This document shows positions 21,137 through 32,106 of a stretch of 64,000 nucleotides of DNA, piece after piece. The position numbers and the translations under genes are program-made. The first letter of the stretch is position 1. Each line of letters opens with the position of its first letter. The notes below the pieces were generated by a model. The model was not told the origin of the DNA and made no database searches. It saw nothing but the letters and a program-made list of their open reading frames with translations. The stretch is taken from assembly GCA_963989245.1 (NCBI GenBank), contig OZ022345.1, positions 22,045,696-22,109,695 on the forward strand, given 5' to 3'. The stretch is from Nansenia antarctica. Taxonomy: Eukaryota > Chordata > Actinopteri > Argentiniformes > Microstomatidae.

Positions 21137-21969
21137 GTTTGATTAATTACACTGCACACAATGTTAGTAAAAAGGAATTCTTTTATCTAAATTGTCTCGT
21201 TAGAGCTTTATAGTTACACCATTCGTGTCATATACTTTAATTCAGTCTGTTGCATTGCGTCTCATCAAGGTCATTTAAATCCACGTCTCATCTGTTCTCT
21301 CCTGTCTCAATAAATCAATCTTGTCACTCAAATCTGTTGCGCTCTAACATTAACACAAATACCGTATCCGTTCAACTTCTTATCGTCCTACAACTGTCTT
21401 TTTACCGCTGACCTATATCTTTCATTATAATAAACCCACATTACTAGACCACTTAAACACTTTCTTTGAATCACACTTCAAATTACATACCATAACCACT
21501 TTCGTGTCAATACCTTATTCATTTAACCATCTTAATCAACATTCTACTTCATAGTTTCAATTGACTCAAGCGTGCTTCTGCAGTTCACCTTATTTCCTGT
21601 CAAATACCTCAATATGTCTGTACCTTACAGATAAACAAATAAAAACCCCCGGAATGCCCAATTCCGTTTAATCAATTCTTCTATGAATTAATCAATATCC
21701 AGTGTCAGTATTAATCTCCTCCAGAGTGACACCTAGCAGCTCTGTCCTTTTTATACCGTATTATCCTATATGTGGATTAATGACCTTCATGTTCACACCA
21801 ATACTCAACCTTTAATATTTAGTCAAATTTAATCATTGGCCCCCCCATCATCAAATTCATCCCCTTTCCTTCATTCAAGGAAAAAAATTACAGGTTTTTC
21901 CCTCTAGAACAGTGATTCAGGTTAAAGCACACAATTTATCTGCCTTACCTGTCTCGCTGAATCTAGGAT

Positions 21970-21989
21970 CCTGTTCGTTAAACGCCAAT
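21970..21989 (-). promoter_or_regulatory. ERV primer-binding region
   Basis: On the minus strand, TGGCG begins two bases after the 5' LTR and is followed by TTTAACGAACAGGATC. The TGGCG start and CGAACAGG block resemble a tRNA-Lys PBS with changes between them, so the tRNA is not certain. Confidence 0.5.
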
Positions 21990-22557
21990 TGATAAGATGA
22001 ATGTCAGATGAAGGCGGAGACCGAGATGTGTTGCTTCCTTATGATAATTAATTAATGCTCGAGGTAGACAATTAAGATAGATTTATTCCATTACAGCGCT
22101 GGGTCAACCCCTCAACACACGGCAAGCAACGGTGAGAGGCACACACCTAATGACACTTTGCAGCGGCTTGATATAGGCAAAAGTTGCTGATCAAGCAGCC
22201 AGCTGTTTGTCATGCAAATCATTCCCAAAGACAGGGCTCCGTTGAGTCTAGGTAGGGTTGTTGACGAGAAGTCCCCATCTCCCAAAAGTGGCTGATTATC
22301 CTGACAACCCAGCTACCTGACCCTGGTCAGCTGACTGGCTGGTCCTAAATATACTGACCTATTGACCCAGGTTCTATGCTGGTCCCCACTAGCTGTGGTC
22401 TCTATATTTGGCTCAGGTCCAGTTACAGACAGAGAGTTTGCAGCCTGTTTGCAGTTTGTGATGATACAGCAAGAGAGGTTGGACAACTTGCTGATAATCA
22501 CTAATGATTAAAGTATTCAGGGTTTACCTAAGCACAATGATAAAATGCATCCTATCA
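21990..22557 (-). repeat. 5' LTR of the ERV
   Basis: It matches 17379-17946 over its full 568 bp; the 62-codon frames inside both copies are identical. Confidence 0.92.
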
Positions 22558-22772
22558 ATGATGCAATTTTAAATTTCAATCCATTTTATTTCTTTTTCAT
22601 TGAGTTCCCGTAATACAGCAGGCCAATAACGTACACTGACAGTCTCTAATCTTGGTTATCTCGTATCTCTTACACAGTAAGTTAGCTAGTTATTTATATA
22701 CAATCTTAGTTCAGAAGATCCCAGATGGGCTGGTATGTTGAAGCCGGTCCTCTCTGCATGCATGCCAAGTGA

Positions 22773-23260
22773 CTAGCAGATCTTTTTTTTTATTTTATTC
22801 CAGTATAGAAGATTGATACATTGAAAAAGGCATGAATATTTTCTGTTTTTCTCCCTCCCCTCCACCCACCCCTCCCTCTCAAACATGTCTGCATGCATAT
22901 ATATATATAATAGATTTGCCCATCTACACACACAAATATAAACAAGTTTACGACTAGCAGATCTTCTAGTAGGCACCCACTTCTTTACATATTTCATGGG
23001 GTTCCAACACTCAAGAGGAGGTCCAACTAGTTAAATAAAGAGCTGAGGTGTTTTCAATTCTCAGTTGTGTGCGCAAAGGTGTGACAACATTATTCATTTC
23101 TGAAAAACCTCTTTCCCAATCTGCACTACTCACAGGAATGGTATCAATTGCATGTCAGAGTTTAAGAAGGGCTTTCTGCATGGTGATCTGTGTATGGTCT
23201 ATTATGTTTGGCAATATAATATGCTATATTGAAGACATTCTTAGTGGAGGCTAGACACTC
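22773..23260 (-). pseudogene. hAT transposase C-terminal relic, copy B
   Basis: The minus strand encodes, in broken frames, a hAT dimerisation domain (DWERGFSEMNN, VVTPLRTQL, and then MKYVKKWVPTRRSA). The same relic in the opposite orientation is at 34394-34740. This copy has a small deletion in the SALL/F region that shifts the frame. It also has the intact target site (one GGCAAATC near 22915) for the hAT inserted in the other copy. Confidence 0.75.
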
Positions 23261-23645
23261 CTCTTGTGTTTTCAGAAAGTTTGACTCCAAAGTGTTTTCA
23301 CCCTGTTTTTTGTTTTGTTTGTTTTTCTACTATTTCTTCTGCTAGCTTGTGGCTCTGTGAGACACTGTGTTCTTGTATCTTCTTTCTCAAAGATTTCATT
23401 TGTTTCTCCCTGGTTCTGCCATATTGGCCAATGGAGTCCACCTGGAGTCCTTATCAAACTCTACCTAGCTATGACAGATTCAGTTAATCCATTAATCAGA
23501 TACCCAAAGCTAAATATATAAGCTGCAATAAATTATTTTAGAAACACTCCAGAGATGTGGTGTTACTTCTGGCACTGCTGAGTCTATGGAAGCAGCACTT
23601 GTTCTCATGTTGTTTCTAATCCTGTATATGTTCCTATTCTTACAG

Positions 23646-24607
23646 GAGAGAGCTCCAACCCAGACTCAGACATGGAGCCCAGCTCCACCGCATCAGGAAG
23701 CCATAAACAACACAGACGGAGGAGGAGGAGCTCAAGACAGAAGAATCACCACTGTTTAGATTGCAGTGAGAGTTTCATTTGTCCAACTCACCTTAAATCA
23801 CAACCACAGACTCAAGGAGGACAGAAGACTCAGTCTTGTCTTCAGTGTGGAAAGAGATTTGGTTGTATTAGCAAACTAAAGAGACACCAGAGAATACACA
23901 CAGGAGAGAAGACATTCTGCTGCTTCCAGTGTGGGAAGAGTTTCAGTGTGGCAGGAAACCTAAAGAAACACCAGAGAATACACACAGGAGAGAAGCCATT
24001 CTGCTGCTCCCAGTGTGGGCAGAGTTTCGGTCAGGCAGCAAACCTAAAGAGACACCAGAGAATACACACAGGAGAGAAGCCATTCTGCTGCTCCCAGTGT
24101 GGGAAGGGTTTCAGTGAGGCAGGAAACCTGAAGAAACACCAGAGAATTCACACAGGAGAGAAGCCATATCACTGCTCCCAGTGTGGGCAGAGTTTCAGTC
24201 GGGCAGATGAACTAAAGAGCCATCAGAGAATACACACAGGAGAGAAGCCATTCTGCTGCTCCCAGTGTGGGAAGGGTTTCAATCACGCAGGAGACCTAAA
24301 GAGACACCAGAGAATACACACAGGAGAGAAGCCATTCTGCTGCTCCCAGTGTGGGAAGAGTTTCAGTCTGGCAGGAGACCTGAAGAAACACCAGAGAATT
24401 CACACAGGAGAGAAGCCATATCACTGCTCCCAGTGTGGGCAGAGTTTCAGTCGGGCAGATGAACTAAAGAGACACCAGAGAATACACACAGGAAAGAAGC
24501 CATTCTGCTGCTCCCAGTGTGGGAAGAGTTTCAGTGTGGCAGGATCCCTAAAGCAACACCAGAGAACACACACAGGAGAGAGGCCATATCCCTGCTCAAA
24601 AATCTAA
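23646..24607 (+). CDS. ZNF-B finger exon: nine C2H2 fingers, truncated in the tenth
   Basis: The acceptor AG at 23644-23645 and phase match the acidic exon ending 16147. It starts with the same ESSNPDSDMEPSS, basic patch and degenerate first finger as ZNF-A, then nine complete C2H2 fingers. Helices include VAGNLKK, QAANLKR, RADELKS, HAGDLKR and VAGSLKQ. In the tenth finger homology ends abruptly after YPCS; two foreign residues precede the stop at 24605-24607. One linker is changed (TGKKP). The truncation by unrelated AT-rich DNA suggests a duplication or deletion breakpoint. The protein can still be made. Confidence 0.9.
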
Positions 24608-25677
24608 CATACAGCTTCTTAATATTTCCTCATTTTTATTAATTCAAACATGAATTTGTCATTTTTATTTTACAATATTCATACATTATAATATTATAAC
24701 AGTTCTATCTTTTAGTACTCTTTTTCTTAATTATTATTCATTTAATTTCACTGAATTACTTTTTAATACTTCAATATTTCTTTCTTTTTGCTTTGAAAAC
24801 TGTGATATCCTGTGTTAGACTACATGTAGTACCACCCCACGCCAGTAGGGTACCACCATAAGTGTTGGGCTTGAGTTACCTGTTGAATAGCTTGGGTACC
24901 AGATTAGGCTAGCAAGTGACCAGAGTATCACGTTGTTACATTACCGTCCTTGAATAAATGGTTAACTTGAATCCTGGATCCCATTATTCCTAAATTAAGC
25001 TACCACAAAAACCCCAGCTCTAATACTATCATTCTAAAAGATTCAAAAGATCATGAAAAACGTGATCTGCCGACAGAAAAATCATCAAACATGTTGAAAT
25101 CAGTGTGATTATCATGAGAAGTTTCAGGCGAAGCTTCAGTTTTTCTTTCTAGAAATTAGTTTGTCTTGGTAACAGTGGAGTCTGGTAATTTGTACAATAA
25201 AATGCTGAGAATTATACAGTTAACTGTGTCTGCTTGTTATTTCATGTCCCTCTCTGACATCGATTGAAGTTCGTTGCTGTAGAGCGCCATCTACTGGTGA
25301 CAGTGTTGAACGTGTCTGCATGTGGCTGCTGTGATTAAATAAATGTTTAACATGTTTATTGGAGGAGAGAGGATGTGATGTCACCACGCACTGAGCACTT
25401 CCTGTGCCCCCCTGAGACCACGCCCACCACTTCCTGATCATCTGTTGATGTTACCTCGATGGCGTTACCATGGAGATGTAATCTGTCAGAATATATGGAC
25501 ATTTATCCACAAAAATGTTATTTGAAATCGACTCTAATCAAAGTATGGCTGCTTGCCTCTACCGTGGAGAGACTTCTATCATGCATGTCTGTGTTTTGAT
25601 GTTTTCTGTTTCTAAACAAGAAAGATTATTTTAAACAAAAAGATATGGACAGATGTTTCTGCACATGACTTATTACC
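24608..25677. other. Non-coding AT-rich stretch after the ZNF-B breakpoint
   Basis: No gene is seen. It contains a 103-bp segment (25229-25331) that is repeated in the same orientation at 25877-25987. Confidence 0.5.
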
Positions 25678-25869
25678 CTGATAACCTGATGTATCAATAA
25701 CCTGATGTATTGATAATCTGATGTATCAATAACCTGATGTACTGATAACCTGATGTATCAATAACCTGATGTATCAATAACCTGATGTATTGATAATCTG
25801 ATGTATCAATAACCTGATGTACTGATAACCTGATGTATCAATAACCTGATGTATTGATAATCTGATGGA
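25678..25869. repeat. Tandem repeat of AACCTGATGTAT-type units
   Basis: About ten copies of a 17-bp unit (ATCAATAACCTGATGT with variants) lie between the two direct copies of the 25229 segment. Confidence 0.88.
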
Positions 25870-26279
25870 TTGAATGTCTGCTTGTTATTTCATGTCCCTC
25901 TCTGACACTGATTGAAGTTCGTTGGCAACTTGCTGTAGAGCGCTATCTACTGGTGACAGTGTTGAACGTGTCTGCATGTGGCTGCTGGAATATGTTCATC
26001 AGACGTCATTAAATGAATGTGACACCAGCTGGTCAAAGGATAAACCCAAGCCCAAGTCATGTTTCTGTTGTTAACAGATTGTAAGCTTTCAAATGATGTG
26101 TCATACATTGAAATCGGAAAAGAGGGTCGAGGGGGGGGGGGGTTTATGATTAACCATAACCAGGTAATAATAACACACTTTGCCAGTAACGTGCAGTGAG
26201 GTCATTGGCTGGGTAGGCAGTGAGCTATTAAAAAAAAAATCATGCGAGTAACGCAGCAGTCAGACTTCAAATGGCATAG

Positions 26280-26500
26280 CGCATACTATAAATCAATAGC
26301 CCTTATATCTTTTAACGCAGGCTCAAAACTCACTTCTTCAAGAAGTAGGCCTACTACCAGGATCCTCCCTGTTAAGCACCTATTGTATTTTTAGTTTGCT
26401 ATTCTTCATTTTGACTTAAAAAAGCAGTACACTCCTACGTTAAATGCAATTATTGTAAGTCGCTTTGAATAAAAGCGTCGGCTAAATGACTGTAATGTAG
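26280..26500 (+). mobile_element. LINE (L2-type) 3' end
   Basis: The segment carries CTCACTTCTTCAAGAAGTA and ends GTAAGTCGCTTTGAATAAAA...GCTAAATGACTGTAATG, the characteristic 3' end of many teleost L2 and SINE copies. Confidence 0.65.
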
Positions 26501-26678
26501 GCTAATATACTATACTATAAAGTCAATCACATAGCCCATATATACTATACTATCAAATAGCTGGTCAAAAATGTGAAATGTATTGTTATCTCATAACTAC
26601 ACATAGCGTAGCGCAATAGCCTGTATGGCATTGCCTACATTCACCTGCATCTCAACAGGATTTACAGCAGCACGCAAA

Positions 26679-27567
26679 ACACATATATACTGTAGGAGTA
26701 TACTCTCTCTATATGACATGAACACATATATACTGTAGGAGTATACTCTCTCTATATGACATGAACACATATATACTGTAGGAGTATACTCTCTCTATAT
26801 GACATGAACACATATATACTGTAGGAGTATACTCTCTCTATATGACATTAACACATATATACTGTAGGAGTATACACTCTCTATATGACATGAACACATC
26901 TATACTGTAGGAGTAATCACTCTCTATATGACATGAACACATATATACTGTAGGAGTATACTCTCTCTATATGACATGAACACATATATACTGTAGGAGT
27001 ATACACTCTCTATATGACATGAACACATCTATACTGTAGGAGTATACTCTCTCTATATGACATGAACACATATATACTGTAGGAGTATACTCTCTCTATA
27101 TGACATGTGAACACATATATACTGTAGGAGTATACTCTCTCTATATGACATGTGAACACATATATACTGTAGGAGTATACTCTCTCTATATGACATGTGA
27201 ACACATATATACTGCAGGAGTATACTCTCTCTATATGACATGAACACATATATACTGTAGGAGTATACTCTCTCTATATGACATGTGAACACATATATAC
27301 TGTAGGAGTATACTCTCTCTATATGACATGTGAACACATGTATACTGTAGGAGTATACTCTCTCTATATGACATGAACACATATATACTGTAGGAGTATA
27401 CTCTCTCTATATGACATGAACACATATATACTGTAGGAGTATACTCTCTCTATATGACATGAACACATATATACTGTAGGAGTATACTCTCTCTATATGA
27501 CATGAACACATATATACTGTAGGAGTATACTCTCTCTATATGACATGAACACATATATACTGTAGGA
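26679..27567. repeat. 43-bp minisatellite, left part
   Basis: Roughly 20 copies of a 41-43 bp unit (ACATATATACTGTAGGAGTA then TACTCTCTCTATATGACATG) differ mainly by presence of a TG. Each unit holds an inverted repeat TATACT-GTAGG-AGTATA. The array resumes at 28875 after a hAT insertion. Apparent minus-strand proteins (SYRESILLQY units) are repeat translation. Confidence 0.97.
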
Positions 27568-28874
27568 CAGGGGTCGGCAATAGGCGGCCCGTGGGCCATT
27601 GCTGGCCCGTCACCAATAATATTTGGCCCAGCAGATTATTTTGAGAATCCACATTTTTATTTTTATTTATTTTTTAATAATAATATCGGACCGACAGTCC
27701 CACATATAGCGCCTATAATATCCGAATAGAGAATCGAACTCCACCTCAATAATGCTTATTGTACTTTTATCCATGTTGAGAGTGAATGACACAGGGACAG
27801 ACAATCAGGCAGCGGGGTGCACCGAAGCGCACTGACGCTGAACCCCTCAGAGTGAATCATAAGCAGGTGGACAACGCGTCACGGTGCTGAAATAACCGAC
27901 ATACCGTGTGTGGTTTGAACAAAATAACACGAGCTCAGTAAGCCATTCAAACGTAATGTTTACGTATATGTGACTGCAACACACATATGAACAGTAACAA
28001 CGCAAATTCTGTTTAATTTTCTGAAAAACGTTGAAAACAAAATCAGCGCAAACAAAAAGCATCTCCCATCGGTCAGTATTTGCTTGATATCTGGTGATAT
28101 TGACGTCACTTTAATCCACAGGCAGTTCTCAAGGTTTTTATGCATCCATCGATTCCTCTCGTGCGTCTTTATCGCATTCATTGACGAAAAGGACGACTCG
28201 CATGTATAGAAAGGGAACATTGTGAGCACGGAAAATGTCTCTCACAACGGCTTTGCATTGATGAAACCAGGTAGGATGAACGTATAGTTCGCTGTCCATT
28301 CCTCTTTAAATGCCCTGTTTCCACCGTCAACTTTCCTCTTTAGACCTTTGGAGAGTGACATTATGTTTCTCTTGCTAGCAGGTTAAATGTTTGGCTAACT
28401 TCACCCGGCACGCAAACAACCAATCCAATAATAATAATGTGACCTTGTCTGGGAGGAGGGGGGAATAATTATCAGAATGAAACTATGTTACATAATTATT
28501 AGAATAAGTTAGGCTACGCTACATCGTCAGTCCACACATTTATTATTCAAAAATATGGAAAAGTGTGAAACTACGTTTCAACGTTGTTGAGCATCACAAC
28601 ACAAACTCGCTAGTCAAGCCAAAATACTGCAACATAATGGATTGGACAGCTACCTAGTGAACTAGAACACTACTTTACATTGTTAGCAGGTTCACAAAAC
28701 AAGCTGTGTTAGTTGACTAGCGATGTGTACAGTCGAAAGAAAAGTCAAAGCATTAGAACGTGTCACATTTTTAAACAATCAATTACTTAAATTAGAGTTT
28801 GATTATGTTCGGGCCCGCCATCTAGTGGCTCAAAAAAAAATTGGCCCGAGGCCAAACCTAAGTGCCGACCCCTG
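27568..28874 (-). mobile_element. hAT transposon inserted in the minisatellite
   Basis: Ends are CAGGGGTCGGCA and its inverse TGCCGACCCCTG. The 8-bp target duplication CTGTAGGA is at 27560-27567 and 28875-28882 and is itself part of the minisatellite unit. The 1307-bp element is internally deleted. Confidence 0.93.
28030..28229 (-). pseudogene. hAT transposase C-terminal fragment (ZBED5/GTF2IRD2-like type)
   Basis: The frame contains YTCESSFSSMNAIKTHERNR followed by LENCLWIKVTS and SPDIKQIL, the C-terminal dimerisation region of this hAT subgroup. Upstream transposase sequence is absent. Confidence 0.75.
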
Positions 28875-29870
28875 CTGTAGGAGTATACTCTCTCTATATG
28901 ACATGTGAACACATATACTGTAGGAGTATACTCTCTCTATATGACATGAAAACATATATACTGTAGGCGTATACTCTCTCTATATGACATGAACACATAT
29001 ATACTGTAGGAGTATACTCTCTCTATATGACACGTGGACACATATATACTGTAGGAGTATACTCTCTCTATATGACATGAACACATATATACTGTAGGAG
29101 TATACTCTCTCTATATGACATGAACATATACTGTAGGAGTATACTCTCTCTATATGACATGTGAACACATATATACTCTAGGAGTATACTCTCTCTATAT
29201 GACATGTGGACACATATATACTGTAGGAGTATACTCTCTCTATATGACATGAACACATATATACTGTAGGAGTATACTCTCTCTATATGACATGAACACA
29301 TATATACTGTAGGAGTATACTCTCTCTATATGACATGAACACATATATACTGTAGGAGTATACTCTCTCTATATGACATGTGAACACATATATACTGTAG
29401 GAGTATACACTCTCTATATGACATGTGAACACATATATACTGTAGGAGTATACTCTCTCTATATGACATGAACACATATATACTGTAGGAGTATACTCTC
29501 TCTATATGACATGTGAACACATATACTGTAGGAGTATACTCTCTCTATATGACATGAACACATATATACTGTAGGAGTATACTCTCTCTATATGACATGT
29601 GAACACATATATACTGTAGGAGTATACTCTCTCTATATGACATGTGAACACATATATACTGTAAGAGTATACTCTCTCTATATGACACGTGAACACATAT
29701 ATACTGTAGGAGTATACTCTCTCTATATGACATGTGAACACATATATACTGTAGGAGTATACTCTCTCTATATGACATGAACACATATATACTGTAGGAG
29801 TATACTCTCTCTATATGACATGAACACATATATACTGTAGGAGTATACTCTCTCTATATGACATGTGAAA
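28875..29870. repeat. 43-bp minisatellite, right part
   Basis: About 23 further units of the same array; it ends at a short unique stretch before a (CAT)n run. Confidence 0.97.
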
Positions 29871-29956
29871 ACATCTCTTATCTATGTGTCTGAATCACTG
29901 TAACAATCCTGAACATATCCAACACCAAATAAAACATGACAAAAAAGGAAAAAGGT

Positions 29957-29958
29957 CA

Positions 29959-29999
<41 letters not shown>

Positions 30000-30000
30000 G
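29957..30000. repeat. (CAT)n microsatellite
   Basis: About 14 CAT units. Confidence 0.97.
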
Positions 30001-30135
30001 TAACCCAACTCCAATTAGATATATAAGTGTTGTATATTATGCCAAATGTAAAATTGTATGATGTATGATATATTTTAATGTTTTATATTTGTAATTTAAG
30101 TATGTTTTACATGTTAAATGTTATTTGTAATGTAT

Positions 30136-30286
30136 TGTAACGATCCTGTATGAGGCCCCGGTAACAGCTCCTCCAAGGGAGTTAACTCTCTTGGTCTAAT
30201 GGTTAGCGCGGCCGTCGGTTATGTGGGAGGTCGGGGTTCGACTCCCGCATGGGGAGAGTTACACTAGAAGATTCCCGTTCGCTACA
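30136..30286 (+). repeat. 5' LTR of the TRIM
   Basis: The A box TGGTCTAATGG is at 30192-30202 and the B box GGTTCGACTCC at 30235-30245, spaced as in a tRNA gene. ACTCTCT (before the A box) can pair with GGAGAGT (after the B box) like an acceptor stem. A regular anticodon arm is not seen. Confidence 0.8.
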
Positions 30287-30287
30287 C

Positions 30288-30305
30288 TGGTGTCAGAAAG
30301 TTGGG
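30288..30305 (+). promoter_or_regulatory. TRIM primer binding site (tRNA-Leu-like)
   Basis: TGGTGTCAGAAAGTTGGG matches the tRNA-Leu PBS TGGTGTCAGAAGTGGG except for two single-base insertions. Confidence 0.65.
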
Positions 30306-30395
30306 ATGGAAGGAAGGCCATCGGAGAGGCGTGTCCACGTGAGGGACTTGACATAGTGAAGCGTGAGGGCACGCTCTCCCGAACGGTGAGGATAG

Positions 30396-30546
30396 TGTAA
30401 CGATCCTGTATGAGGCCCCGGTAACAGCTCCTCCAAGGTAGTTAACTCTCTTGGTCTAATGGTTAGCGCGGCCGTCGGTTATGTGGGAGGTCGGGGTTCG
30501 ACTCCCGCATGGGGCGAGTTACACTAGAAGATTCCCGTTCGCTACA
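30396..30546 (+). repeat. 3' LTR of the TRIM
   Basis: Same length as the 5' LTR; substitutions G/T and A/C. Its A and B boxes are at 30452-30462 and 30495-30505. Confidence 0.8.
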
Positions 30547-31382
30547 GTATGTTTTAAATGTGAACCCCACTAAAAGTAGCTCATGCCTATGGGCATAGCT
30601 AATGGGGATCCTTCCAATAAATAAACAAAATAAACAAGATGCTTATGCAATTGAGCGTGTACGAATCCCAGTTCTTTGTCTCTGAAAACTATACATATTC
30701 ATGTGTGTGAACTTTTTTATAAAATATGAATATAAACAATATGATATGATGACAAATGATATCGTCAATTAATTAAGAATGAGATTTCTGAAACACTTCC
30801 GACGTAACTTAGAGCATCACGGACATTTCAGGTGAATGAAACACTACATTACAGAGACGCTCATGTTTCTTTACCTGCGCTCATGTAACATTCACCGATC
30901 TCCACGTTTATAAAGTTGTTATGGTCGACCTGCTCAACTTCCTCACGACCGGGGAGAATTGTAGCAGATTTAAGGTGTAATGTCTGCCCTCCGACACAGC
31001 TATAAACTTAATAATCACTAGTGAGGTCTTCGCTTCAGCACTCTGTTCGTTCCCACCGTCTGAGTTGTCCCTCTCGTTCCTTCGTGTCGCGGGAATAGAC
31101 TCCTAGTCTGGACAGATTGATGACCTAAGTGGGTCATAAACCTCCTGGAGCTCAGGGTCTCTCTGGGGCTCTTGGTAGCAACAGATGGTAGTATTGATCA
31201 GTGCTCTAGAGTGCATATAAGCGCGCAGGCAGGATGAGAGGGTTAGTTCTTACTTGTTGAAGATTCTGTTCTGGTTGTGAGTAATGAACTCATCATTCTG
31301 TAGAATTATTAGATGTTTTGATTCAATAAAAAGTCATTGAATGGCATCGACGGTCATGGTCCGACCTGTGACAAAGCATGAA

Positions 31383-31537
31383 TATATGTTACGGTACATG
31401 TGGGAAAACTAGGGTTAGGGTTAGGTGCTAGGGTGCTACGGTTAGGGTTAGGATTAGGGTTAGACATGCCAGCATGTACCACGTCCCCCTAGCACCTAAC
31501 CCTAACCCTAGTTTTCCCACATATACCGTAACATATA
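31383..31537. repeat. Fold-back (inverted repeat) carrying TTAGGG-like units
   Basis: Arms of 51 bp (31383-31433 and 31487-31537) are reverse complements with a single mismatch. Each arm contains CTAGGGTTAGGGTTAGG. The 53-bp loop has further TTAGGG variants. No open frame is present. Confidence 0.92.
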
Positions 31538-31639
31538 CATTTTACTTAAGTTGGAAAGAATACATTAATGGAAATAAACAATTTGAGAACATTAACACAT
31601 TTTCTTTTTTTTTAATTGCCACTTTCACTGTCTTCAAAA

Positions 31640-31825
31640 GCTAATAGATAGTTAGATAGATAGGTAGGTAGATATAGATAGATACAGTAGATAGATAGAT
31701 ACATAGGTAGATAGATAGGTAGGTAGATATAGATAGTTACAAGAATAGATAGATAGAGAGATAGATAGATCGATTGATAGAGAGATAGAGAGATAGAGAG
31801 ATAGATAGAGAGATAGATAGATATT
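31640..31825. repeat. GATA/GAGA tetranucleotide array
   Basis: Imperfect GATA, GGTA and GAGA units on the plus strand. Confidence 0.92.
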
Positions 31826-32106
31826 TTGATTGATGAATCTGTGTTATTGTGGTCTCCAATTGCTTCTCTTGTCAGTGTCGTCCAGCCTCAATACATGACA
31901 GCTTACTAGTGAATGAGTCACTGTAGATGATGATCAACATCTCTAAAATTATCTAGAAAAAGTAAACATGTTAGAGCATAGCTAGAACGAGGATGGTAAT
32001 ATCGATATCTGATGACATCACAAGGAGTCTCAACTGAGGCCTTTATTACAATAACACAAAGTCATCATGAATAACAACGTACATTCAGAATGTACCCAGA
32101 ACACTG

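Larger units (their letters stand above)
17379..22557 (-). mobile_element. Endogenous retrovirus with near-identical 568-bp LTRs, no pol
   Basis: Two direct repeats of 568 bp (17379-17946 and 21990-22557) start TGATA and end TATCA. They are flanked by a 5-bp target duplication ATGAT (17374-17378 and 22558-22562). Coding signals are on the minus strand: gag is next to the 21990 LTR, and a purine tract lies next to the 17946 LTR. I see no LTR difference by eye, so insertion is very recent. The 4.0-kb interior has a broken gag and no RT or integrase frame. Confidence 0.92.
30136..30546 (+). mobile_element. 411-bp miniature LTR retrotransposon (TRIM) with tRNA-like LTRs
   Basis: Two 151-bp direct LTRs (30136-30286, 30396-30546) start TGTAACGATCC and end CGCTACA. 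Both are flanked by GTAT (30132-30135, 30547-30550) as a 4-bp target duplication. The 109-bp interior has no coding capacity, but starts with a tRNA-Leu-like PBS one base after the LTR. LTRs differ at two sites. Each LTR carries tRNA-type A and B boxes. TRIM elements are non-coding and are mobilised by enzymes of other elements. Confidence 0.8.
30020..30625 (+). mobile_element. LINE 3' end fragment hosting the miniature LTR element
   Basis: After 30547 the sequence reads GAACCCCACTAAAAGTAGCT and GGGGATCCTTCCAATAAATA, a common teleost LINE 3' end. The part left of 30136 (AT-rich) probably belongs to the same copy. Confidence 0.5.

Noticed and set aside
24812..25013. Possible solo LTR (TGTGTTAGAC...CTACCACA)
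   Set aside because: TG/CA ends alone are weak; flanks do not match.
26940..29829. Many minus-strand frames made of SYRESILLQY or CHIERVYSYS units
   Set aside because: These are translations of the 43-bp minisatellite, with no conserved protein.
26679..29870. CRISPR-like regular repeat
   Set aside because: Units are contiguous and contain no variable spacers, and the genome is eukaryotic.
30184..30270. Two functional tRNA genes
   Set aside because: A and B boxes are present, but there is no regular anticodon arm, the T stem has mismatches, and the copies lie inside LTRs with matching ends.
31150..31370. LTR-like promoter (CATATAAGCG, then CAATAAAA)
   Set aside because: Boundaries could not be set and no target duplication was seen.
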